Assembly: GCA_946547105.1 (NCBI GenBank)
Contig: CAMNOV010000008.1
Coordinates: 1 to 46,598, forward strand
Direction: 5' to 3'
Length of the DNA stretch: 46,598 nucleotides
Source: an uncultured Clostridia bacterium
GTDB lineage: Bacteria; Bacillota; Clostridia; Oscillospirales; Oscillospiraceae
The notes beneath the pieces were generated by a model. The model saw nothing but the letters and a program-made list of their open reading frames with translations, made no database searches and was not told where the DNA came from. This document shows, one piece after another, positions 7,756 through 15,738 of this stretch. Numbering within the stretch: position 1 is the stretch's first letter; each line of letters begins with the position of its first letter. The translations under genes and the position numbers were made by a program.

Positions 7756-8634
7756 TCACCGGATGTCTTCGACGACCTTGGTGGGCGGGGTCTCGAGGAT
7801 CTCGGGATGCTCGAACATGTAGCGGAAGGCGCGCAGGAGCTGCGCATAGTAGTGGCCGTCCACAATGCCCTCGTCGATGACCATCTTGGTGTCGACGTAC
7901 TTGTTGTCGATCACCTTGCCGTGGCGGTTGATCTCGTAGGCGTGGCGCTTGGCGCCGAAGGCGATGAACACCGGCAGGGTGCCGAAGTTGTAGATGTGGT
8001 GATAGACGGGGCCGATGCGCAGCGAGCCCAGGTCGGTGATGATCATGGAGCCGTGGAAGGGGCTGACGTCGGTCAGCTTCTCGGGCAGCCAGCCGAAATA
8101 GTCCATGATGCGCAGCACGCCGATGGCGGCGCGCAGCAGGAAGCGCGGCAGGCTGGCGGCGACCTCGGCAAAGTCCTCGGTGCCGTTGTTGTCGTCGCTG
8201 TCCTTGATTTCGCTGATCTTCTCGTTCATCTTGCGGTAAACGTCGAAGATCGTATCCGTCGGCTGGAAGCGGACCTTGATGGTGGTCTCGGTGGCGTCGA
8301 TCGTCAGCTCGCGCTTGACGGTCATGACGACCTCGATGTCCTTGTGGGCGTAAATGCGGCGGCCGGCGACAAAGCGGTTGATGCCGGGCAGCATGGAGGC
8401 CGTGCGGACATAGGTGGCGATGATGAAATGCAGCATGCCGATGCCCTTGTAGCCCTCCGTGCGCAGCTGGCGCAGGCGGCGGTCTACGGCGGTGACCTCA
8501 AAGGCTTCCTCGTAATGGACAAAGCGGTCGTTGCGCTGGGGCATGATGTAGGGGACGAATTTATTGAAGGCCGGCAGCGTGCGCAGCAGGCGCCCGTCCT
8601 TGCGGTCGCCGGGGCGGCGGGTATATTCACTCAT
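7756..8634 (-). CDS. Stand-alone E2-like (2-oxo acid dehydrogenase/CAT fold) acyltransferase homolog
   Basis: 292 residues with no lipoyl or peripheral-subunit-binding domain; only the catalytic-domain fold of dihydrolipoamide acyltransferases is present. Recognisable parts are a C-terminal beta-strand region with MIITDLGSLRIGPVYHH and IAFGAKRH, then DEGIVDGHYY (254-263). In true E2 enzymes this last motif reads DHRxxDG with a catalytic His; here Glu255 replaces it. No E1 or E3 genes are nearby, so a dehydrogenase-complex role is unlikely. From family knowledge, similar short proteins with DE-type motifs occur in Clostridia and are usually annotated as E2 by fold only. It starts at ATG 8634 after GGGAGG. 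Confidence 0.8.
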   Translation of the reverse strand: MSEYTRRPGDRKDGRLLRTLPAFNKFVPYIMPQRNDRFVHYEEAFEVTAVDRRLRQLRTEGYKGIGMLHFIIATYVRTASMLPGINRFVAGRRIYAHKDIEVVMTVKRELTIDATETTIKVRFQPTDTIFDVYRKMNEKISEIKDSDDNNGTEDFAEVAASLPRFLLRAAIGVLRIMDYFGWLPEKLTDVSPFHGSMIITDLGSLRIGPVYHHIYNFGTLPVFIAFGAKRHAYEINRHGKVIDNKYVDTKMVIDEGIVDGHYYAQLLRAFRYMFEHPEILETPPTKVVEDIR

Positions 8635-8676
8635 TGGACTACCTCCCGATTTGATCTGTGAAGGGAAATCTAATAC

Positions 8677-8705
8677 ATTATACCGTGAATGCCGGCCGGT
8701 GACAA
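8677..8705 (-). promoter_or_regulatory. Sigma-A promoter of the E2-like gene
   Basis: TTGTCA, 17-bp spacer, perfect TATAAT on the minus strand, 43 bp upstream of the ATG. Confidence 0.8.
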
Positions 8706-8776
8706 GAGAGAATTTGAGGGAAAGGGAGCTCCGCCGCCGCTTTTTGCCGAAACGGCGCTTTTTTTGCGGGCGATTC

Positions 8777-8805
8777 TTGCCTCGCGGGCGCGGATATGAT
8801 ATACT
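8777..8805 (+). promoter_or_regulatory. Sigma-A promoter of murT
   Basis: TTGCCT, 17-bp spacer, TATACT. It is divergent from the promoter at 8677-8705. Confidence 0.65.
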
Positions 8806-8859
8806 ATTTCCTCTGTTGTGAACATATACAGAAAGCAAGAACCGATCCATGGAGAGTCT

Positions 8860-10239
8860 ATGATGCTGAAACTGAAAATGATACTGGCCCTGCTGGCCGG
8901 ACGGGCCGTCCGCCTTCTCTCCCGGCTGCTGCACCGCGGCGGTACGGATATGCCGGGGCGCATCGCGCTGAAGATCTGCCCGGAGCTGCTGCGGCTGCTG
9001 GCCGCCGGGGTCAAAAGCCTTGCCATCACGGGCACCAACGGCAAAACCACCAGCGCGCGCATGATCGAGGAGGCCTTCCGGGAGGCGGGGCTGAGCTATT
9101 TCGCCAACCGCTCCGGCGCGAATCTCATCTCCGGCATCACGACGGAGTTCATCATGAACGCCGACTGGCGCGGCCGTCCGAAAAAGGACTACGCGATCAT
9201 CGAGTGTGACGAGGCAGCGGCCAAAAAGGTCTTCGGGCAGCTGAAGCCCCGCGTGGTGGTGGTGACGAACCTCTTCCGTGACCAGCTGGACCGCTACGGC
9301 GAGGTGACGCATACGCTCTCGAACATCCGCGAGGCGATGCGCGGCGCGCCGGAGGCGCAGCTCTGCCTGAACGCCGACTGCTCGCTGACGGCTTCTCTGG
9401 CGGGAGATCTGCCGAACAAGGTGATCTGGTACGGCGTCAACGAGGGCGCGGCCCCCAGCCGGGCAAAGCCCGTCATCTCGGACGCGACCCACTGCATCCG
9501 CTGCAAAACGGAATATGAATACAGCTACATCACCTACGGGCACCTGGGCGGTTTCCGCTGCCCGCATTGCGGCTACGCGCGGCCGAAGGCCGACGTCGCC
9601 GTGACGGAGGTGGTCGAGCAGCGCGCCGACGGCAGCACCGTCGTCGTCGACCTGCGCGGCAGCCGCCGGGTGGTGGAGATCAACCTCCCCGCGATGTATA
9701 ACATCTATAACGCGGTCGGCGCGCTGACCGCGGTGACTGCCATGGGCATTGACGCCGACACGGCGATCGCCTCGCTGGGGCGCTTCTCCTGCGGCTTCGG
9801 GCGCATGGAGCAGTTCAAGCTCGGGCAGAAGGGCGCGCGTATGATGCTGGTGAAAAATCCCGCCGGCTGCAACCAGGTGCTGGAGTTTCTGGAGACCATC
9901 AGCGATCCCTTTACGCTGGTCGTCTGCCTCAACGACCGTCACGCCGACGGCACCGATGTCTCCTGGATCTGGGACGCGGAGTTCGAGACGCTCGGCCGCC
10001 TGGGCAGCCGCCTGCGCCGGGTGATCGTCTCCGGCGACCGCGCATCCGACATGCGCGTGCGCATCAAGTATGCGGGCGTGCCGGACGAGCGCATCACACT
10101 GCAGCGCGACTACGAGGCGCTGGTGAAGGAACTGGAAAAGGCCGAAGAGACGGTCTTTCTGATGCCCACTTACACCGCCATGCTCGAGCTGCGGCAGACG
10201 GTGATCCGCCACGTGGGCGGCGCAGAATTCTGGGAATAG
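8860..10239 (+). CDS. murT: Lipid II isoglutaminyl synthase, MurT subunit
   Basis: Mur-ligase subunit of the MurT/GatD complex that amidates the D-glutamate of lipid II. It has the ATP loop TGTNGKTTS (57-65), NLFRDQLDRYGE, and a zinc-ribbon insert with C212, C215, C234 and C237 typical of MurT, then MYNIYNAVGA and a C-terminal DUF1727 domain with NPAGCNQVLE and the catalytic-triad-like region CLNDRHADGTDVSWIWD. The ATG at 8860 (or the adjacent 8863) follows GGAGAG; an upstream ATG at 8818 has no ribosome site. Its partner gatD follows after 180 bp. Confidence 0.94.
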   Translation: MMLKLKMILALLAGRAVRLLSRLLHRGGTDMPGRIALKICPELLRLLAAGVKSLAITGTNGKTTSARMIEEAFREAGLSYFANRSGANLISGITTEFIMNADWRGRPKKDYAIIECDEAAAKKVFGQLKPRVVVVTNLFRDQLDRYGEVTHTLSNIREAMRGAPEAQLCLNADCSLTASLAGDLPNKVIWYGVNEGAAPSRAKPVISDATHCIRCKTEYEYSYITYGHLGGFRCPHCGYARPKADVAVTEVVEQRADGSTVVVDLRGSRRVVEINLPAMYNIYNAVGALTAVTAMGIDADTAIASLGRFSCGFGRMEQFKLGQKGARMMLVKNPAGCNQVLEFLETISDPFTLVVCLNDRHADGTDVSWIWDAEFETLGRLGSRLRRVIVSGDRASDMRVRIKYAGVPDERITLQRDYEALVKELEKAEETVFLMPTYTAMLELRQTVIRHVGGAEFWE

Positions 10240-10419
10240 CGTCAGAAGAAGCGCGCTCCGCTCTGTCTCCGCCTGTCGGCGAAGACGGCGCATCCGCTTC
10301 CTCCTTCTTCCTTTCCGGTCCGGACCCGCTCCGCTGGGCTCCGGCCCGGGGAAAAGCATGAAAGCATGACAGGAAGTCTGTGCAGACGGGCGCAGACGGA
10401 CGAATTGGAGATAATGAGC

Positions 10420-11145
10420 ATGGAACTGAACATCTGCCATCTGTACCCGGATGTGCTGAACCTCTACGGCGACGGCGGCAACATCATCACCCTGACGCAG
10501 CGCCTGCGCTGGCGCGGGATCGAAGCGAAGGTCACGCGCGCGCCGATCGGCTCGCCGGTCTCGCTGGCGGGCGCTGACCTCGTGTTCATCGGCGGAGGCC
10601 AGGACTTTGAGCAGCAGGTGCTGCTGGAGGACCTGCACCGCGGCCGCGACCGCGAGATCAAGGCCGCGATCGAGGACGGGATCCCCTTCCTGACGATCTG
10701 CGGCGGCTATCAGATGCTGGGCGCCTACTACGAGACCTACGACGGCCAGCGCTGCGATTTCATCGGCGCGCTGGACCTCTACACCGTCGGCTCGCAGACG
10801 CGCATGATCGGCAATTACAAATTCCAGTGCACGCCGGAAGCGGGCGGCAGCGTGATCGTCGGCTTTGAAAACCACAGCGGCAAGACTCGCCTCGGCAGCG
10901 GCGTGCGGCCGCTGGGAAAGGTGCTCGCGGGCTTCGGCAACAACGGCGAGGACGGCACCGAGGGCGCGCACTATAAAAACGTCTTCGGCAGCTACAGCCA
11001 CGGGCCGATGCTGCCGAAAAATCCCGCCTTTGCCGACCTGCTGCTCTCGACGGCGCTCGAGCGCAAATACGGGAAAGCCGAGCTTTCGCCGCTGGACGAC
11101 CGCGCGGAGCTCGCCGCCCACGACGAGATGGCGGATAGAATTTAG
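10420..11145 (+). CDS. gatD: Lipid II isoglutaminyl synthase, GatD glutaminase subunit
   Basis: 241 residues, class-I glutamine amidotransferase-like. Supplies ammonia to MurT. The nucleophile is C94 in LTICGGYQ and the catalytic His is 194 in YSHGPMLPKNP; FIGGGQDFEQ and NLYGDGGN are typical GatD stretches. The ATG at 10420 has TTGGAG nine bases ahead and puts the nucleophile at the position known in GatD; ATG 10414 is the alternative. The 180 bp after murT (10240-10419) holds no gene or promoter that I can support, so co-transcription is likely. The TAG stop lies in a heptad array. Confidence 0.93.
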   Translation: MELNICHLYPDVLNLYGDGGNIITLTQRLRWRGIEAKVTRAPIGSPVSLAGADLVFIGGGQDFEQQVLLEDLHRGRDREIKAAIEDGIPFLTICGGYQMLGAYYETYDGQRCDFIGALDLYTVGSQTRMIGNYKFQCTPEAGGSVIVGFENHSGKTRLGSGVRPLGKVLAGFGNNGEDGTEGAHYKNVFGSYSHGPMLPKNPAFADLLLSTALERKYGKAELSPLDDRAELAAHDEMADRI

Positions 11146-11166
11146 ATTTTAGTTTTTAGTTTTTAG
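11143..11166 (+). repeat. TTTTTAG heptad array after gatD
   Basis: The gatD TAG stop is followed by ATTTTAG and two TTTTTAG units, then AAAGAGAACGGG leading into the next gene. It is a three-unit, unpaired copy between co-directional genes. Confidence 0.8.
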
Positions 11167-11180
11167 AAAGAGAACGGGTT

Positions 11181-12449
11181 ATGATACGTTTTTACAACGG
11201 CCGGGTGCTGTGCTTTGAGCCGGAGCTGCACCTGACGGAGGACGAGGTCTGGATCGACGGCGGCCGCATCGCCTACGTCGGCCCGGCGCGTATGGACAGG
11301 CCCGCCTTTGACCGGCAGATCGACCTGAAGGGCGACCTGCTGATGCCGGGCTTCAAAAACGCACACAGCCACACGGCGATGACCTTCCTGCGCTCCAAGG
11401 CGGACGATATGCCGCTCGACCGCTGGCTCTCGGAGCAGGTCTGGCCCAACGAGGCGAAACTTACCGACGAGGCGGTCTATACCTTCACCAAGCTCGGCAT
11501 CATGGAGTACGTTTCGAGCGGCGTGACCGCCTGCTTTGATATGTACGTCCACAACGACGCCTTCACCGCCGCCTGCATCGATGCGGGCTTTCGCGCGGTG
11601 ATCTGCTCGGGACTCAATAACTTCGACCGCGACGTGGAGCAGACCGAGCGGGACTATCTCAAGTATAACAGCCTGCACGAGCTGATCTCCTTCCGGCTCG
11701 GCATCCACGCGGAGTACACCACCAGTATGGAACGGATGGAGTACGCCGCGGGCCTGGCGGAGAAATACCACGCGCCCTGCTTTACGCATCTGTCCGAGAC
11801 AAAGGCCGAGGTCGAGGGCTGCCTTTCCCGCTACGGAAAAACGCCCCCGCAGCTGCTGGACGAGCTGGGCTTCTTCCGCTACGGCGGCGGCGGCTACCAT
11901 TGCGTGCACATGAGCGGGGAGGACATCGCGCTCTTTGCCGAAAAGGGCCTCTGGGCGGTGACCTGCCCGGGCTCGAACGCCAAGCTCGCCAGCGGCATCG
12001 CGCCGATCGAAAAGCTGCGGAAGGCGGGCGTGAAGCTCGCCATCGGCACCGACGGCGCGGCCAGCAACAACGCGCTGGACTTCTTCCGCGAGATGTATCT
12101 CGTTACCGCGCTTCAAAAGCTCATCGAGGGGGACGCCTCCGCCTGCCCGGCGGGGGAGGTGCTGCGCATGGCCTGCGTCGGCGGCGCCGGCGCGATGGGT
12201 CTGGACGACTGTGACGAGATCGCCCCGGGCAAAAAGGCGGATTTGGTCGTGATCGACCTGCAGCGGCCGAATATGCAGCCGGTCCACAACATTCCGAACA
12301 ATCTCGTCTATTCCGGCTCGAAGGAAAACGTGCGGCTGACGATGGTCAACGGGAAGATCCTCTACGAAAACGGGGAATTCTTTGTGGGAGAGGAGCCTGA
12401 GCGCATTTACGCGGCGGCCAACGCCTTTATCAGGGAACTGAAGACATGA
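11181..12449 (+). CDS. MtaD/SsnA-type amidohydrolase (putative MTA/SAH deaminase)
   Basis: 422 residues, metal-dependent amidohydrolase of the cytosine/adenosine-deaminase group. Metal and substrate motifs occur in order: NAHSHTAM (about 67-74), HAEYTTS, THLSET, CVHMSGED and GTDGAASNN, then the closing beta domain with GKKADLVVIDL. This set and the FLRSKADDMPLDRWL segment are typical of 5-methylthioadenosine/S-adenosylhomocysteine deaminases. The exact substrate (MTA, SAH, adenosine or another) cannot be set from sequence. The TGA stop overlaps the next ATG (ATGA), so it is coupled with the PHP gene. Confidence 0.88.
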   Translation: MIRFYNGRVLCFEPELHLTEDEVWIDGGRIAYVGPARMDRPAFDRQIDLKGDLLMPGFKNAHSHTAMTFLRSKADDMPLDRWLSEQVWPNEAKLTDEAVYTFTKLGIMEYVSSGVTACFDMYVHNDAFTAACIDAGFRAVICSGLNNFDRDVEQTERDYLKYNSLHELISFRLGIHAEYTTSMERMEYAAGLAEKYHAPCFTHLSETKAEVEGCLSRYGKTPPQLLDELGFFRYGGGGYHCVHMSGEDIALFAEKGLWAVTCPGSNAKLASGIAPIEKLRKAGVKLAIGTDGAASNNALDFFREMYLVTALQKLIEGDASACPAGEVLRMACVGGAGAMGLDDCDEIAPGKKADLVVIDLQRPNMQPVHNIPNNLVYSGSKENVRLTMVNGKILYENGEFFVGEEPERIYAAANAFIRELKT

Positions 12450-13297
12450 GAGAAATCGATTTACATGTGCATACGACTGCTTCCGACGGCACCTTTACGC
12501 CGACCGAGGCGGTGAAGCTCGCCGCGGAGACCGGGCTGCGCGCCATGGCCGTCACGGACCACGACAACATGCGCGGCTGCGCGGAGGCGATGCGCGCCGG
12601 AGAGGAATACGGCGTGGAGATCGTCCCCGGGATCGAGATCAGCACGAAATTCCGCCAGTCCGTCCATATCCTGGGCTACTACGTCGATCCCGAGGCCCCG
12701 GCCATGAAGGAGACTTTGGACTGGGTGGTGAACGACCGGGACGAGAGAAACAAAAAAATGGCGGCCCTGATGGCCGCCGACGGTCTGCCGGTGAGCTATG
12801 AGCAGATGCACGAGCGCTTCGGCCCCGTGATCGGACGGCCGCACTTCGGCCGGATCCTGGTGGAGCTCGGCCTGGCTGACAGCGTGGCCGAGGCCTTTGA
12901 CAAGTATGTGGAAAGGGGCCGGAAATACTACGTGCCCCGGAGCATCCTGTCGATCGAGCGCTCGGTGGAGATCATCCGGGAATCCGGCGGCGTGCCGGTG
13001 CTGGCCCATCCCTTCCAGTACCATCTGGACGACGCCGGCCTGCGCGAGCTGATCGAGCACTGCATGGAAAGCGGGCTGATGGGCATCGAGTGCCGGTACT
13101 CGGGCTATAATCAAAAGAGGGTCGAGTATCTGCTGGGTCTGGCAAAGGACTACGGCCTGCTGACGACCGGCGGCAGCGATTTCCACGGCAGCAACAAGCC
13201 GCACATTTCTTTGGGCCGCGGCGTCGGCGGCGACCTGGAGGTGCCCTACGAATACCTGCAGCGGCTGAAGGAAGCCGCGGGGCGAGTTAGTTTTTAG
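12446..13297 (+). CDS. PHP-domain phosphoesterase (RNase AM/YciV-like)
   Basis: 283 residues. PHP-fold metal sites are DLHVHTTASDG (5-15), TDHDN, EISTKF, GRPHFGRIL, LAHPFQY and the final GGSDFHGSN. The family includes the 5'-nucleotidase/5'-3' exoribonuclease RNase AM and other 3',5'-bisphosphate phosphatases; the specific role is inferred only. It overlaps the upstream deaminase by 4 bp, which hints at joint nucleotide turnover. The last codons (Val-Ser-Phe-stop) are read from the heptad array, so the 3' end of the gene has been remodelled by it. Confidence 0.9.
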   Translation: MREIDLHVHTTASDGTFTPTEAVKLAAETGLRAMAVTDHDNMRGCAEAMRAGEEYGVEIVPGIEISTKFRQSVHILGYYVDPEAPAMKETLDWVVNDRDERNKKMAALMAADGLPVSYEQMHERFGPVIGRPHFGRILVELGLADSVAEAFDKYVERGRKYYVPRSILSIERSVEIIRESGGVPVLAHPFQYHLDDAGLRELIEHCMESGLMGIECRYSGYNQKRVEYLLGLAKDYGLLTTGGSDFHGSNKPHISLGRGVGGDLEVPYEYLQRLKEAAGRVSF

Positions 13298-13318
13298 TTT
13301 TTAGCGCTTAGTTTTTAG
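13287..13318 (+). repeat. TTTTTAG heptad array overlapping the PHP gene 3' end
   Basis: Four heptads (three TTTTTAG, one CGCTTAG) that encode the last residues and TAG stop of the PHP protein. They are followed by AAGAAGACGAAAGAAC, nearly the same flank as after murC. It is paired with 13362-13394. Confidence 0.85.
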
Positions 13319-13330
13319 AAGAAGACGAAA

Positions 13331-13357
13331 GAACCGGGAGGCAGTGCCTCCCGGTTC
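13331..13357. terminator. Hairpin between convergent PHP and degV genes
   Basis: GAACCGGGAGGC and its complement around a 3-base loop, then TTCTTTT on the plus strand. It lies inside an inverted pair of heptad arrays. Confidence 0.75.
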
Positions 13358-13361
13358 TTTT

Positions 13362-13394
13362 ACTAAAAACTAAGAACTGAAAACTAAAAACTAT
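13362..13394 (-). repeat. TTTTTAG heptad array, sense to degV
   Basis: On the minus strand four heptads (TTTTTAG, TTTTCAG, TTCTTAG, TTTTTAG) start directly behind the degV TGA stop. Confidence 0.85.
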
Positions 13395-14282
13395 TCAGTC
13401 CACGCGCTCCGCGCCCCAGAAGAAGAGGGCGACGGTGCCCGGGCCGGTGTGGCTGCCGATGGTGGTGCCGATGTTGTTGATGACGACCTTGCCGTTGAGC
13501 TTCGGGAAGCGCGCCTCGACCAGATCGGCGACCGCGCGGGCGTCGTCCAGGCAGGCGGACATGGAGATATAGCACTTGCCGTCGTAATCCAGGCCCTTGT
13601 CGGCAAACTCTTCCATCTTGTCCACGATCTGGCGGATGACGCGCTTTTTGGTGCGCACCTTGAAGCGCGGGATCAGGCGGCCAAGGTTATCCATGTTCAT
13701 CAAGGGGCAGATCTCCAGCAGGCCGCCGAAGACCGCCGCGGTCTTGGAGATGCGGCCGCCTTTGACGAAGAAGCTCAGGTCGGTGGAGAAGAACCAGTGG
13801 TGCAGCTTCAGGCGGTTTTTCTCGATCCAGTCGGCCAGCTCGGCGGCGCTCAGGCCCTCGTCGCGCTTTTTCGCGGCGGTGTCCATGATGAGGCCGTAGC
13901 CGGAGGAGGCGCCCAGGGAGTCGATCACATAGATCTTACGCTCAGGGAAGCGCTCCATGGCGATGTTTGCGGCGTTGCGGGCGGAGTTGATGGTGGCGGA
14001 GATGCCGGAGGACAGCGTGACGTGCACGATGTCCTTGCCCTGCTCGAGGAAGGGCGTGAAATAGTCCAGATATTCCTGGATGCTGACCTGGGAGGTCTTG
14101 GTGTCGGCGCCCTCCTTCATCAGGCGGTAAAACTCGTCGAAGGGCACGCTCTGCCCCAGGTCGTCGGGGTAGTCCTTGCCGTCGAGGATATAGTGGAAGC
14201 AGACGTAATGGACGTCGATCGCCTCAAAATGCTCCTTGCTCAGATCGGCGGTGGAGCAGCAGCTGATGATGTAGTCGGCCAT
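13395..14282 (-). CDS. DegV-family fatty-acid-binding protein
   Basis: 295 residues. DegV (FakB-like) proteins bind a single fatty acid, and some present it to the kinase FakA. Family features are YIISCCSTADLS at the start, KTSQVS (about 60), the lipid-site VTLSSGISATINSARNA, IDSLGASSGYG, SFFVKGGRISKTAA and the C-terminal NIGTTIGSHTGPGT. Start ATG 14282 is preceded by AGAGGAG with 9-base spacing. No FakA kinase gene lies in this window. Confidence 0.93.
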   Translation of the reverse strand: MADYIISCCSTADLSKEHFEAIDVHYVCFHYILDGKDYPDDLGQSVPFDEFYRLMKEGADTKTSQVSIQEYLDYFTPFLEQGKDIVHVTLSSGISATINSARNAANIAMERFPERKIYVIDSLGASSGYGLIMDTAAKKRDEGLSAAELADWIEKNRLKLHHWFFSTDLSFFVKGGRISKTAAVFGGLLEICPLMNMDNLGRLIPRFKVRTKKRVIRQIVDKMEEFADKGLDYDGKCYISMSACLDDARAVADLVEARFPKLNGKVVINNIGTTIGSHTGPGTVALFFWGAERVD

Positions 14283-14316
14283 GGCTGGGATCTCCTCTCG
14301 ATTAAATTGCAGATTT

Positions 14317-14345
14317 ATCCTATCGCACAGGAACGAAAAAGCCAA
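14317..14345 (-). promoter_or_regulatory. Possible sigma-A promoter of degV
   Basis: TTGGCT, 17-bp spacer, TAGGAT on the minus strand. Each box matches consensus at four of six positions, so this is a weak call. Confidence 0.4.
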
Positions 14346-14378
14346 GCTACTCCCGCGTCATTCGCTCTACTGCGCAAA

Positions 14379-14408
14379 AAGGCCGCGGGCAGATTTCTCT
14401 ACCCGCGG
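14379..14408 (-). terminator. Terminator of the membrane XRE regulator gene
   Basis: GCCGCGGG and its complement around a 10-base loop. On the minus strand the stem is followed by CCTTTTTG, 23 bp after the stop codon at 14431. Confidence 0.75.
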
Positions 14409-14430
14409 CTCTACAAATCGTAGAATCGGC

Positions 14431-15054
14431 TTATTTACTGGCTTTTTTGACGATCCGACGGACCTTGGGGACCTTGCGGATGTTGCAGGCAAGGAAAACG
14501 ATCGCCTCCGCCGGCACGGCCAGCAGAAACAGCTGCCAGGGCCGGTCGACCGGGAGGAAGAAATAGGCCAGCACGAAAAGACTCAGCACAAAGGCGGCCA
14601 GGATATACTGCAGGTGCCGCCCGTGACGGAATACGCAGACCAGGATCATGTACACCAGCAGCTCCACCGACAGCGCCACCAGGAACACGCGCCATTCGAT
14701 GATATCTAGCAGCCAGAGCGTGACGAAGACCGTCAGCGCGATGGTGAACACGCCGAGCAGAACGATCGCGATGATCACGCTGACGCTGTAGCTGCGCGTC
14801 GGGACCTCGTTTTCGTCCTTCGGCGGCTCCCATTTGTCGTGCGCGGAGAGCAGATCGTTCACCGTCACGCCGAACAGCTCCGCCATCTGCACCAGCACGT
14901 AGGCGTCAGGGATGGCCTCGCCGCGCTCCCACTTGGAGATGGTCTTGTCCGAGTAATTCAGTTTGGCGCCCAGCTCCGCCTGCGTCATGCCGTGAGCCGT
15001 GCGCAGGTTGATGATGTTGCTGGCCGAAATCAGCTTGAGATCAGATAATTCCAA
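14431..15054 (-). CDS. XRE-family regulator with C-terminal membrane segments
   Basis: 207 residues. A Cro/C1-type helix-turn-helix fills residues 12-66 (LRTAHGMTQAELGAKL, YSDKTISKWERGEAIP). After a linker there are about four hydrophobic segments (near 91-113, 122-140, 148-165, 172-190) and a basic tail. The start codon is TTG at 15054, supported by GAGGG seven bases upstream; no ATG is suitably placed. The DNA-binding domain should therefore be held at the membrane. The family is common in Firmicutes, but the signal it senses is unknown. It lies 24 bp after the MBL gene. Confidence 0.85.
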   Translation of the reverse strand: MELSDLKLISASNIINLRTAHGMTQAELGAKLNYSDKTISKWERGEAIPDAYVLVQMAELFGVTVNDLLSAHDKWEPPKDENEVPTRSYSVSVIIAIVLLGVFTIALTVFVTLWLLDIIEWRVFLVALSVELLVYMILVCVFRHGRHLQYILAAFVLSLFVLAYFFLPVDRPWQLFLLAVPAEAIVFLACNIRKVPKVRRIVKKASK

Positions 15055-15066
15055 AAAACAACCCTC

Positions 15067-15100
15067 AATTTCGAATTCCTAATTCCGAACTCCGAATTTT
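15067..15100 (-). repeat. TTCGGAA-type heptad array spanning the MBL gene stop
   Basis: On the minus strand there are heptads TTCGGAG, TTCGGAA, TTAGGAA and TTCGAAA in register. They encode the last residues of the MBL protein and its TAG stop. This is a second heptad family, unrelated in sequence to TTTTTAG. Confidence 0.75.
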
Positions 15101-15714
15101 AAAACGGCGACCTGGGGCTCCATGAAGGGCTCCACGGTAAACGTGTCCGTGTCGTAGTAGTGGATCAGCTCCGGGGACTCGAACTGGTAGGCGAAGTCCC
15201 GCACGGTCTCCAGCCGGTGGCCGCCGCGGTTGCCGTCGCGGTAGTGCATCGGGATGACGACCGTCGCCATGATCTCGTCGCAGATGCGCTTGGTCTCCTG
15301 CGAGGGCAGGCCCGTGCAGCTGCCGGCGCAGATCATCACCACATCCGCGCCGAAAAGGCGCGAGACCTGGCTCCCGTCAAGCTGGGTGCCGATATCGGCC
15401 ATGTGAACGAGCTTGACGCCGTCCGCCTCCAGCACGTGGATGTCGCAGAAGCCGCGCCAGTTGCCCATCTTGAAGTCGTGAGGCACGCGGAGCTTCGTGA
15501 TCTCGAAGGGGCAGTCGCTCGCCGGGCGGCCGGAGAGCTTCACGCCCTCGCGGTAGTTGTGGCCGTAGTGCTCGTGGCTGACGAGGACCATGTCCGCCGT
15601 GGTGCGCAGCTTCGGATAGCCGTTGATATAGTCGCTGTTATAGGGATCGATCACGATCCGGAAGCCCTTGTGGGTGATGGCAAAGCAGGCGTGTCCCAGC
15701 CACTGGATCTCCAT
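15079..15714 (-). CDS. Metallo-beta-lactamase-fold hydrolase
   Basis: 211 residues, UlaG-like MBL fold: WLGHACFAI at the start, a strand ending VIDPYN, the metal motif SHEHYGHN (46-53), DIGTQL and a C-terminal IPMHYRDGNRGG. The canonical HxHxDH motif here has Gly where Asp is expected, and this may change metal occupancy at the second site. The C-terminal residues Lys-Phe-Gly-Val-Arg-Asn and the TAG stop are encoded by a TTCGGAA heptad array. The substrate is unknown. Confidence 0.85.
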   Translation of the reverse strand: MEIQWLGHACFAITHKGFRIVIDPYNSDYINGYPKLRTTADMVLVSHEHYGHNYREGVKLSGRPASDCPFEITKLRVPHDFKMGNWRGFCDIHVLEADGVKLVHMADIGTQLDGSQVSRLFGADVVMICAGSCTGLPSQETKRICDEIMATVVIPMHYRDGNRGGHRLETVRDFAYQFESPELIHYYDTDTFTVEPFMEPQVAVLKFGVRN

Positions 15715-15738
15715 GGCGCGTCCTTTCCGCTCCGGCGC

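Noticed and set aside
10240-10419. A gene or promoter in the murT-gatD gap
   Set aside because: No frame with a ribosome site and no promoter pair; the gap looks like plain spacer.
7756-11121. A 1121-codon open frame on the minus strand running through murT and gatD
   Set aside because: Only the first-listed 7756-8634 segment is a real gene. The rest is the antisense of murT/gatD, left open by G/C-rich third positions, with Ala/Arg/Gly/His/Asp-rich composition and no ribosome site.
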